Part shown: positions 6,385-14,700 of the stretch, piece by piece | Layout of the letters: every line of letters begins with the position of its first letter | How positions within the stretch are numbered: position 1 is the first letter of the stretch | From: Bacteroidota bacterium | Lineage (GTDB): Bacteria; Bacteroidota; Bacteroidia; B-17B0; B-17BO | Assembly: GCA_947462425.1 (NCBI GenBank) | Contig: CANHPI010000013.1 | Location: forward strand, 1-17,794 | Length of the DNA: 17,794 bases | Direction: 5' to 3' | Notes under the pieces: generated by a model | The model's database searches: none | Seen by the model: only the letters and a program-made list of their open reading frames with translations | Told to the model about the DNA's origin: nothing | Made by a program: the position numbers and the translations under genes

Positions 6385-9051
6385 ATGAAAAAAAACTACC
6401 AAACATCATCAAATAAAGTGTTAAAAAATATTTGCATTAAGTTAAAACTTTCTGTTTTTATTTTTGCTTTCGCATTTAATTCAAGTCAGTTATCGTCTCA
6501 AACTTATTGTGCAGCAGCAGCTACGTCAACATTTGATGAAGAAATTTTTAATGTTACTTTTGGAACTTTAAATAACTCAAGTACATGTAGCACTACTGGT
6601 GGTGCAGGCTCAATTTTAAATATGTATAGTGATTATACAGGGCTAACTCCACAAGTATATTCTTTGGGTAGTAATTATCCATTATCTGTTACGGTAGGGC
6701 AATGCGGCACATCATCGTATAGCGGAATTGTTGGTGTTTGGATTGACTATAATCAAAATGGGGTATTTACTGATCCAGGCGAAAATATTTTTGTTTCTCC
6801 ATATACTTTATTTGCAGTTGCTGGGACTGTATTAAATTCTGCTGGTGGAATAACTATACCATTTACGGCACTTTCTGGCACAACCAGAATGCGTGTTATT
6901 GCTACTGAATCAAGCATTGCACCAGGGCCATGCACAAACCCAAGCTGGGGCGAAGTAGAGGATTATAATATTACAATTTTATCCCCTTCTCCTTTAGATT
7001 TGGGTATAGGTGCAATTATTAATCCTTTAACAACAAAAAAATGTTACGATATCGATACGATTGTTGCTAAAGTAAAAAATTATGGTTCAGCAACCGCCGA
7101 CTTTTCTGTAAATCCAACTACAATTACCGTTAATACGACTGGCCCTAATGCGAGTACATTTACTTTAGCTTTAACATCTGGAACAATAGCAAGTAATTCT
7201 TCTCAAAACTTTACAATGACAACAACTTACAACTTGTCAAATATTGGTACATACAAATTAAAAGCATATACAACCGTTGTAGGTGATGGTTCGGCACTTA
7301 ATGACACAACTAATCTAACTGTAACAAGAAGCCCATTATTTTCAACAACTATTCTTCCAAACGATAGTATATGTTTAGGAGTGCCTCTACAATTAAATGC
7401 AAACTTTAGTCCTACAAAACAATTAGGAACAGGAATTATAGAAAATACATCTACTTCTTATCCAACACCTTATGGTAATTTCTATAAAGGAGCCAGACAT
7501 CAATTTTTATTTTTAGCCTCAGAACTATCAGCAGCTGGATTGACCGCAGGTAGTATTACATCATTAGCTTTCAATGTTACAAATTTAAATACATCAGGAC
7601 CATATTTAAACTTTAATATTGCTATTGCTACAACAGCATTAACTAGTATAACGGCTTTTCAAACAACAGGTTTTTCAAGCTATTTTTCTTCCCCAAGCTA
7701 TACACCAACTTTAGGAATTAATACTCATGTTTTATCTACACCTTATTTATGGGATGGTGTTTCAAATATTATTATTGAGTCGTGTTATAATAATAATCCT
7801 TTGGCGTATACAAACAACGTTTCTGTTATGCAATCTAGCACACCATTTGTATCTTCAGTTTGGTATAATTCTGATACCGATCCAACATTATGTGCTACAT
7901 CAACTGCATTCAATTCGTTAGCACAACGACCAAATATTTTATTTGAACAGCCAGCTACTATGACTTATACGTGGTCGCCAGCTATTGAATTATCAGCAAT
8001 AAATATTTCAAATCCAACGGCAAATATTACAAGTTCAAGAACATATACAGTAACAGGCTTAGTTTCGGGCTGTATGACTTATGATACTGTTAGAGTTCAT
8101 ATTAAACCAACACCAACACCAAATCTAGGTAACGACTCGTTGTTTTGTAATTTACCGGTAGTTATTACAGCAAATACTACTGCAAATAGTTTTTTATGGA
8201 ACAATGCAAGTATTGGTTCAAGTTTAAATGTTACTACACCAGGAACATATTGGGTAAGAGCAACTAACTCTAATGGTTGTTCAAATTCGGATACTATTAC
8301 AATTACTTTAGGTAGTTCTCCTATAGTTACTTTAGGTTCGGATACTGCTTATTGCCAGGGTTCTACAATAAATCTATATGCAGGCTTTGGTGTAGGAAAT
8401 TCTTATTTATGGAGTACAAATGCCACATCGTCATCTATAACAGTTGGTACATCTGGCACATACTCGGTTATTGTAACAAACACTATTGGTTGTCAATCGT
8501 CTGATATTATAAATATTACCTCAAAACCAACTCCTACGGTTTCATTAGTATTTACAGGAACAACATCATTTTGTGCCAGCGATGACCTTAATAGATTGCT
8601 AAATGAAGGAATGCCATTAAACGGAACATACATTGGTGCCGGTGTTACTACAACTGCTTCAAGCAGTTATTTTAATCCTAGCGATGCAAATCAAGGTTAC
8701 CACATTGTATTATATAGTTACACTGGAGCAAATGGGTGTAATAATATTGCAAGAGATACTTTAAAAGTAAATGCTTGCGTTGGTATTGAAGAATTAAACG
8801 AAAATATTGGATTAAATGTTTATCCAAATCCTAATACCGGAATATTTACATTGGAATTGAATACTTTAACTGATATTTCAGGAAATATTAGCATAACATC
8901 TGTTGATGGTAAATTAGTTTTTATTGATAAAGTTTCAGGAAATGGATTAATTTCTAAATCAATTAATATTGTTGATTTAGCTAATGGTATCTATTACCTA
9001 AAAGTTGAAACTAAAGATGCTGTTAAGACATATAAAATCTTAAAACAATAA
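6385..9051 (+). CDS. secreted multidomain adhesin-like protein with GEVED domain and T9SS type A sorting domain
   Basis: A large 888-residue cargo of the type IX secretion system. The Sec signal is long and N-terminally extended (hydrophobic core around residues 22-34, likely cleavage before QTYCA). A GEVED domain follows, named for its closing motif (WIDYNQNGVF from 119; GEVEDYNITI about 189-198). Residues about 205-315 form a CARDB-like beta domain (LGIGAIINP, VKNYGSATADF). An Ig/PKD-like domain starts at about 326 (NDSICLGVPLQL) and appears interrupted by a roughly 180-residue beta-sandwich module (about 343-525), resuming at TYTWSP. Two short Ig-like repeats (about 575-712) and another beta domain precede the type A sorting domain (about 809-888: LNVYPNPNTGIF, closing GIYYLKVETKDAVKTYKILK), which is removed or processed on the cell surface. 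The specific ligand is unknown. Confidence 0.93.
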   Translation: MKKNYQTSSNKVLKNICIKLKLSVFIFAFAFNSSQLSSQTYCAAAATSTFDEEIFNVTFGTLNNSSTCSTTGGAGSILNMYSDYTGLTPQVYSLGSNYPLSVTVGQCGTSSYSGIVGVWIDYNQNGVFTDPGENIFVSPYTLFAVAGTVLNSAGGITIPFTALSGTTRMRVIATESSIAPGPCTNPSWGEVEDYNITILSPSPLDLGIGAIINPLTTKKCYDIDTIVAKVKNYGSATADFSVNPTTITVNTTGPNASTFTLALTSGTIASNSSQNFTMTTTYNLSNIGTYKLKAYTTVVGDGSALNDTTNLTVTRSPLFSTTILPNDSICLGVPLQLNANFSPTKQLGTGIIENTSTSYPTPYGNFYKGARHQFLFLASELSAAGLTAGSITSLAFNVTNLNTSGPYLNFNIAIATTALTSITAFQTTGFSSYFSSPSYTPTLGINTHVLSTPYLWDGVSNIIIESCYNNNPLAYTNNVSVMQSSTPFVSSVWYNSDTDPTLCATSTAFNSLAQRPNILFEQPATMTYTWSPAIELSAINISNPTANITSSRTYTVTGLVSGCMTYDTVRVHIKPTPTPNLGNDSLFCNLPVVITANTTANSFLWNNASIGSSLNVTTPGTYWVRATNSNGCSNSDTITITLGSSPIVTLGSDTAYCQGSTINLYAGFGVGNSYLWSTNATSSSITVGTSGTYSVIVTNTIGCQSSDIINITSKPTPTVSLVFTGTTSFCASDDLNRLLNEGMPLNGTYIGAGVTTTASSSYFNPSDANQGYHIVLYSYTGANGCNNIARDTLKVNACVGIEELNENIGLNVYPNPNTGIFTLELNTLTDISGNISITSVDGKLVFIDKVSGNGLISKSINIVDLANGIYYLKVETKDAVKTYKILKQ

Positions 9052-9070
9052 GTTGTAATATATTCTATTT

Positions 9071-9103
9071 AAAACGTCTCGAAATTATCGGGACGTTTTT
9101 TTT
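9071..9103 (+). terminator. rho-independent terminator after the 888-residue T9SS gene
   Basis: AAAACGTCTCGA (9071-9082) pairs with TCGGGACGTTTT (9088-9099) with one G-U pair and a five-base loop, followed by an uninterrupted run of T to 9103. It lies 20 bases after the stop codon. Confidence 0.92.
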
Positions 9104-9172
9104 ATGTAGTTTTTTAATGGGAGTAAATTTTAACGGAACAATATTAACTATAAACAGGCTTTAAATTATATT

Positions 9173-9247
9173 GAACCTTGTTGTAAAATAATTAATAATA
9201 CACTGAAAATGATTATGCAACAAGCTAATTATTTAAATGGAAGGTTC
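9173..9247. repeat. nested inverted repeat (possible structured RNA or element remnant)
   Basis: GAACCTT (9173-9179) pairs with AAGGTTC (9241-9247), and inside it AAATAATTA (9186-9194) pairs perfectly with TAATTATTT (9226-9234). The two stems are separated by exactly six bases on each side. A competing pairing exists between TTGTTG (9178-9183) and CAACAA (9218-9223). The function is unknown. Confidence 0.45.
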
Positions 9248-9471
9248 ATGGGATGATAATTAACATTCTAGATAAAATTAGTTCTAATCTATATTTAATT
9301 ATTATCTGCGGTTATAAATTATTTATTTTCAAAATATTAAAGACGTATTGCATTAGATTTAGCACATTCAACTCAAAAAACATGAAGTTTTTGGAAAGCT
9401 ATTCTCAGGATATAATTTTAGCTTAATCCTTTTAATACCAAAAAAAGAAATATAATATCTAACAAAATAGA

Positions 9472-9488
9472 ATGCTAATTTAAAGCAT
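9472..9488 (-). terminator. weak candidate terminator of the redoxin gene
   Basis: A five-pair stem (ATGCT/AGCAT) with a seven-base AT loop lies just beyond the stop codon at 9494; on the minus strand it is followed by a short T-rich tract. The stem is weak and the call tentative. Confidence 0.25.
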
Positions 9489-9493
9489 AAAAA

Positions 9494-10105
9494 TTATTCA
9501 ACGCGTTTAATAGTACAGCCAATTGATTTTGTTTCTTGTATTTTTGGAGTGTCATTTTTTGCTAATGCGTTAATGGCATCTATTAAGTAATGAGTCTTAA
9601 CTAAAGACTGATCTTTAACATTGTCATCAATAGCTCCTTTATAAATTAGATACTTGGAGTTAAATAAAAAACATTGTGGAGTGCGAGTTGCTCCAAAAGC
9701 ATCAGCTAATTTTGAGTTGGCATCAGCTGCATAAAAACAAGAAAATTTTTGAGAGGCTGCATATTTTACCATCGCATCAAAACTATCTTCTTCGGCACGC
9801 TGCGCTTCATTACTGTTAATAATAATGCAGCCTATACCCAGTTTTAAACAATTATCTGATATTTCTTTTATTCTGCTTTCGCTTAATTTAACGTAAGGAC
9901 AAGTGTTACAAGAAAATATAACTAGTAAACCTTTTGCAGTTTTTACCGAATTTAATGAAACATCCTTACCACTAACGTCTTTCATTTTTTCGTCAGCCAA
10001 AGGCATTGCCTCGTTTAAGCCAAGTTCAGCACTAGTTTTATTGATAAATGATAATAAAAATCCACATACCACTAACAATACAAAAAATATAAAACCTTTT
10101 TTCAT
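9494..10105 (-). CDS. exported redoxin/thioredoxin-like protein (AhpC/TSA-like family)
   Basis: The product has 203 residues and an N-terminal hydrophobic segment (residues about 4-20), acting as a signal peptide or membrane anchor, so the domain should face the periplasm. The thioredoxin fold follows: LLVIFSCNTCPYVKLSESRI carries the CxxC active site (C66, C69) followed by the Pro-Tyr-Val typical of the peroxiredoxin-like group whose usual motif is CNHCPYV; here His is Thr. Later family marks are the cis-proline segment RTPQCFLF, the strand LIYKGAIDDN, and the C-terminal motif SIGCTIK with a further Cys. It probably acts as a thiol oxidoreductase or peroxidase; the substrate is unknown. It stands alone between two T9SS cargo genes on the opposite strand, which gives no clear functional link, although the cargo repeats contain paired cysteines. 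Confidence 0.88.
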   Translation of the reverse strand: MKKGFIFFVLLVVCGFLLSFINKTSAELGLNEAMPLADEKMKDVSGKDVSLNSVKTAKGLLVIFSCNTCPYVKLSESRIKEISDNCLKLGIGCIIINSNEAQRAEEDSFDAMVKYAASQKFSCFYAADANSKLADAFGATRTPQCFLFNSKYLIYKGAIDDNVKDQSLVKTHYLIDAINALAKNDTPKIQETKSIGCTIKRVE

Positions 10106-10202
10106 TATAATTTAATTTTATACTAAAGTAGTTAAACAAATAAAAAATCCTACTTAATTAATCAAAATAATAATAACATTAATTATAAATAACATGTGGA
10201 TA

Positions 10203-10226
10203 AAAATATTTTTTAAAAAATATTTT
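10203..10226. repeat. 24-base perfect palindrome, A/T only
   Basis: AAAATATTTTTT followed directly by its reverse complement AAAAAATATTTT. It sits about 98 bases beyond the start codon of the redoxin gene and about 100 bases before the promoter box of the following + strand gene. It could be a protein binding site, or chance in AT-rich DNA. Confidence 0.5.
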
Positions 10227-10325
10227 GAAACTATAAGTTTGAATTACATACCAAGTAGGGGCTTTTACTTTTATTGCTTAACAATTTGTTAAATATTAAA
10301 ACATATTAATAAAGGTTCAATAGTG

Positions 10326-10333
10326 TAATTTTG
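10326..10333 (+). promoter_or_regulatory. Bacteroidota -7 promoter box (TAATTTTG) for the 433-residue T9SS protein
   Basis: A full TAnnTTTG match 92 bases before the ATG at 10426. No TTG at the standard upstream distance. If used, the transcript has an untranslated leader of about 85-90 bases that contains a short open frame at 10369-10407. Confidence 0.5.
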
Positions 10334-10368
10334 TGGAAGAAGTGAACACCCTAAAGGAGTATTTAGTT

Positions 10369-10407
10369 ATGGTAATAATTAAACAAAACCTAAACCGCTT
10401 TAAATAA
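10369..10407 (+). CDS. possible 12-residue leader peptide
   Basis: ATG at 10369 opens a frame of 12 codons (MVIIKQNLNRFK) ending in TAA at 10405-10407. It is preceded, nine bases away, by AAAGGAG, one of the few Shine-Dalgarno-like sequences in the window. It lies inside the likely 5' leader of the 433-residue protein, 18 bases before that gene. No run of a single amino acid suggests classical attenuation, so a regulatory role is speculative and it may be chance. Confidence 0.2.
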   Translation: MVIIKQNLNRFK

Positions 10408-10425
10408 ATTGAAAGATTTTTTAAA

Positions 10426-11727
10426 ATGGATAAATGTCATACAATATTAAATTACAAATACGCTTTTAAGGTTTTAACCCTTCTAATTGTGTTGTGTATT
10501 AATAAAAATTGGGCCCAGGTTTTAATTACAACAACATCCTATACTCAAAATTTCGGTGCAACTGATATTTCTTCTTGGACCAATAATTCTACAATTTTAG
10601 GCTGGTATATATCAACTAGTTCTTTTGCTCACGCAAACATTACTACATCACCTGTCCCTCCTAATATTGGCTCCTTTTATTCCTACGAGTGTAACGGCGA
10701 TGATAATCAGAAATTAGGTACACGCCCTTCTAATACTGTTCCAGGAGCAGTAGGAACATTTTTAAGATTTGGAGTTAGGCTTAAAAATAATACTGGACAA
10801 CCAATCCAAAGTGTTAGGGTAACTTTCGATGCATACCAATTTTCGTTGGCAGGTAATGGTAGTGTATTAAATACTTTGATTTTTGATTATTTAGTTTCCT
10901 CAGGAACTATAACTAGCTTAACAGGTGCAGGTTATACAGCAGTTGCCGGTTTATCTTTTAGTGCGCCGCAATCAACAACAAGCACATCTTCTGGAGCTCA
11001 ATTGGCAGGATACCCTTGTAATCAAACACAATTAATGACAGCGTGCATTCCTATTTTTATTCCCGATAACTCAGAAATTATGTTAAGATGGGCGGACGAA
11101 AACAATACAAATAATGATCCGCATTTGGGAATTGATAATCTAAGAGTTGATTTTGGAATAACCGCTGCAGATTGTTCAGTTATATTACCAATACAACTCA
11201 TCGATTTTTATGCCATTAAAAAGGATAGTCATAACGAAGTTAATTGGAAAGTAGCCAACGAAATAAATATTGATTCATATCTCATTGAAAAAAGTAGTGA
11301 CGGAGTTAATTTTTCGCTACTTAGCATAACACCATTAGATGAAACAAAGGTATCTAATGGAATTGTAAAATCTTATTCAATTGACGATGAAACTCCTTTT
11401 GCTGATATAACTTACTATAGATTAGTAACTAAAGAAAAAAATGGAATAGATTACTATTATAAAATAATTTCAGTTAATGAAAAATCGAGTAATTGGAATT
11501 ATAATCATTACCAACAATATCAAAATTTAATAATTGAATTTAAAAATACAGTCCCAAAAAATTGTACAATTAGTTTAGTTGATTTTTCTGGTAAAATATT
11601 AGTTGAGGAAGAAGTAAAAGATTCTCAAACAAAAATTAATATTCAAAATTTTGCCGAAGGAATATATTTTGTAAAAATAATAACGCCTTATAAAACTGAG
11701 AATTTTAAAATTATTATTCTAAAATAA
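10426..11727 (+). CDS. secreted protein with Fn3-like region and T9SS type A sorting domain
   Basis: The product has 433 residues. The N-terminal signal has its hydrophobic core at about 14-26 (AFKVLTLLIVLCI) and likely cleavage after NWAQ. The N-terminal domain (about 32-245) is a beta-rich module with WYIS, FLRFGVRLKNNTG and a closing GIDNLRVDFG, which resembles sugar- or surface-binding jelly-roll domains of secreted Bacteroidota proteins; no catalytic motif is seen. Residues about 253-343 form a fibronectin type III-like domain of the common form (LIDFYAIKK, VNWKVANEINIDSYLIEKS). The C-terminal approximately 80 residues are a type A sorting domain (TISLVDFSGKIL, FAEGIYFVKI, FKIIILK), routing the protein through the type IX system. 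It precedes the 1008-residue cargo gene by 62 bases on the same strand with no terminator between, so both may share a transcript. Confidence 0.9.
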   Translation: MDKCHTILNYKYAFKVLTLLIVLCINKNWAQVLITTTSYTQNFGATDISSWTNNSTILGWYISTSSFAHANITTSPVPPNIGSFYSYECNGDDNQKLGTRPSNTVPGAVGTFLRFGVRLKNNTGQPIQSVRVTFDAYQFSLAGNGSVLNTLIFDYLVSSGTITSLTGAGYTAVAGLSFSAPQSTTSTSSGAQLAGYPCNQTQLMTACIPIFIPDNSEIMLRWADENNTNNDPHLGIDNLRVDFGITAADCSVILPIQLIDFYAIKKDSHNEVNWKVANEINIDSYLIEKSSDGVNFSLLSITPLDETKVSNGIVKSYSIDDETPFADITYYRLVTKEKNGIDYYYKIISVNEKSSNWNYNHYQQYQNLIIEFKNTVPKNCTISLVDFSGKILVEEEVKDSQTKINIQNFAEGIYFVKIITPYKTENFKIIILK

Positions 11728-11789
11728 CAACTTCTATACTGTAATCAACAATAATTCGTAAATTAGAAAATTGCTTTAACAACTAAAAA

Positions 11790-14700
11790 ATGAAATATAT
11801 TTTACTATTTTTTCCTGCCATATTTTTTTATTGCCATTTGCAATCACAAACATTAATCATCAATGAGGTTTCTAATGGTCCTACTGGAAATCAAGAGTAC
11901 GTTGAGTTTGTTGTTGTAAGTAATGCAGTAACATATACTTGCACCAATTTAACCCCTCCTTGTATAGACATTAGAGGTTGGATATTTGATGATAATAGTG
12001 GACTTCACGGTGGAACAACCTTAACTGGTGTCGCTCCCGGGGCTATTCGATTTTCACAAAATTCACTTTGGTCTTGTGTTCCATTAGGAACAATTATCTT
12101 ATTATATAATAATGGAGATAAAAATCCAGCTATTCCTGCGGACGACCTAACGATGGCAGATGGTAATTGCACTATCGTTGTGCCAGTTAATAGTCCAAAT
12201 CTTTTTGAAACTAACACAACTACACCTGGAGCAGTTGCTTGCTCTTATCCTGCAACTGGTTGGACAGCAGTTGGAAATTGGAGCACTACCGTTTTAGCAA
12301 ATTCAGGTGATTGTGCCAGAATCGTAAATTTATCTGGTTGTGAAGTATTTTCTGTATGTTACGGAACAGCTAATACTAATAATCTAATTTATTATGCTGG
12401 AAATGGTGGGCAAACTGTTTATTATTTTAATGGGACTAATCCCGCTAATCAGACAAATTGGTCTGTTGGTTCCGCATCATCCAATCCTGCTGATCAAACA
12501 CCTGGGGCTCCGAATAATGCTTTGAATGCAGCGTATATTGCTCAGTTTAATAATGGCTGTATGCCGATTACACCATTAGCTATTTCTACACCTACACTTG
12601 TAAATGCTAGTTGTTTATGTGATGGTTCGGCTACAGTTAATGCTTCAGGTTCTATTGGTGGATATACTTACAGTTGGTATGATTCAAATTCATTATCAAT
12701 TGGTCAAACCTCATCTACAGCAAATGGCTTATGTGCTGGGGTTTATAAAGTTGTTGCTACTTCCTTTATTGGTTGTAAAGATTCTATAAACGTAACTATT
12801 TTAGCATCTAGCTCAACGCCATCTGTAAACATAAACAATCAAACAATATGTGCAGGAGGTTCAGCCATATTAACTGCAACTCCTTCCACCATAGGTGGAA
12901 CTTATTTATGGACCCCAGGCGGTCAAACAACACAAACTATTTCGGTGAGTCCTGCTAATACAACTACTTATTCAGTTACCTATTCAATATCTGCATGCGC
13001 AGTTACTAATACTGCTATTGTTTCTGTTAACACATCGCCTGTTATCATACTAACAACTTCATCTCCATCAATATGTGCAAGTGGGCAAACAGCTACTTTG
13101 TCTTTGTCAGGAAGTTCAGGAACTTATACATGGAGTAATGGCGGCAATGCGTCTTCAACAACTATAAATACACCGGGTGTTTATACCGCAACAGTTAGTA
13201 CTCCGAGCTGCGGAAGTGCATCAACCTCTATTACAGTTGGAGCAAGTCCCTTGCCAACAGTTTCAATTTCTGTTCCAACTACAACCCTTTGTTCAGGCAG
13301 CGCACTAACATTTACAGCAAACTCTAGTAATTCAAATTATTTATGGTCAAGCGGTGTAACTACGCAAACAGTTAGTGTTAATACTTCTTCAATAGTAGTT
13401 ACAACCACTAATGCTTGTGGAAGTGCTCAAGCAACTCAAACCATAAATATTGTTCCTATTCCAACTGTCTCCTTAAGTTCTAATGCTCTTACTTTATGTT
13501 CTGGCCAAAGTGCTACAGTGCAAGCAAATTCAAACACACCTGTAACTTATACATGGAGTACAGGTGTTAATACAAATACAGTTTCTTTAAATACAATTGG
13601 TGTTTATACCGTTAATGTTTCTAACGCTTGTGGTTTGGCCACTTCAACTGTTGATGTTGTAGTTAGTTCTTCACCTACTATTTCGGCTTCAGCTACACAA
13701 ACCTTATTGTGCCAAGGACAAACAAGTGTATTATCCCTCACAGGAAGTGTTGGAACATATTTATGGAGCAATGGCGCTACTACTGCTACAACAAACGTTA
13801 CAAATACTGGCGTGTATACCGGAACTGTAACAACAAGCTGTGGAACCGCAATAAGTTCTGTAACTATCGCAACACAGGTAACACCAACAATTTCAGTTTC
13901 TGCTTCTGCACTTACTATTTGTTCAGGACAATCTTCAACATTAACAGCTATTAGTAATGTTGCTAATTATTCTTGGAGTAATGGAGGTTTTAATAATACC
14001 ACTGTTGTAAATACTTCTGGAATATTTACTGTAAGTGTTTCAAATAATTGTGGTGTAGCAACTGAAACTATAAATATTACCACAGGCATTTTACCTGTTT
14101 TAACTTTAACTCCGAGTTCAGTTTTAATTTGTCCAAACGAAACAGCCACCCTTACAGTATCTGGAGGTTCATCACCTTATAGCTGGTCAAATAGTTCAAG
14201 TACCGGTTCTGTAGTTATTACAAATGGCGGCACGGTTACGGTATCAAATACTAATGCTTGCGGCACTTCTTCAGCAATCACTGTAGTTGATGTAACTAAT
14301 TTAAATGCTGATTTTACAGCAAATCCAGTAAGTGGAACTTTACCAGTGGTTGTTAGTTTCACAAATAATACTACGGGAGCAAATTCATTTGCTTGGAATT
14401 TTGGAAATGGAAATTCAGCGACGTCTCAAAATGTTTCCATCGAAACTTATTCTGCGGTTGGCATTTATACTGTTTATTTAACTGCATTTAATGGTTCTTG
14501 TTCGGATACTTATAGTTTAATGATTAATGTTTTTAATGAGGAAGCAACGCTTGTTGTTCCAAATGTATTTACACCAAATAGTGATGGTAGAAATGATATT
14601 TTTAAAATTTCAGGTAAAAATATAATCGAATTCAATTGTACTATTTTTGATCGTTGGGGCTTACAGATGTATTATTGGGATGATATTAGAAATGGTTGGG

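Larger units (their letters stand above)
9104..9493. other. non-coding stretch of about 390 bases with one nested inverted repeat
   Basis: No coding region is credible: only very short frames are present, and none shows family features. It holds a nested inverted repeat at 9173-9247 and a weak hairpin at 9472-9488 near the 3' end of the redoxin gene. Otherwise I see only AT-rich sequence. Confidence 0.7.
10106..10425. other. intergenic region of about 320 bases between divergent genes, with promoter, palindrome and a possible leader peptide
   Basis: It contains an AT-only perfect palindrome at 10203-10226, a TAnnTTTG promoter box at 10326-10333, and a 12-codon frame at 10369-10407. No other gene is seen. 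A promoter for the redoxin gene must lie near 10106-10160, but no full consensus box is visible on that strand. Confidence 0.65.

Noticed and set aside
9382..9426. 14-codon frame (ATG at 9382) in the gap before the redoxin gene
   Set aside because: No promoter box, ribosome site or recognisable feature; expected by chance.
13709..13954. Open frame of 81 codons on the plus strand inside the repeat gene
   Set aside because: It is a shifted reading of the Ig-like repeats; its Asn/Tyr/Cys-rich, low-complexity composition reflects the repeat codons rather than a protein.
12807..14297. CRISPR array or tandem DNA element, suggested by the regular 210-bp period
   Set aside because: The period is far too long for CRISPR, the units are diverged, and they are part of one open frame with conserved protein motifs.
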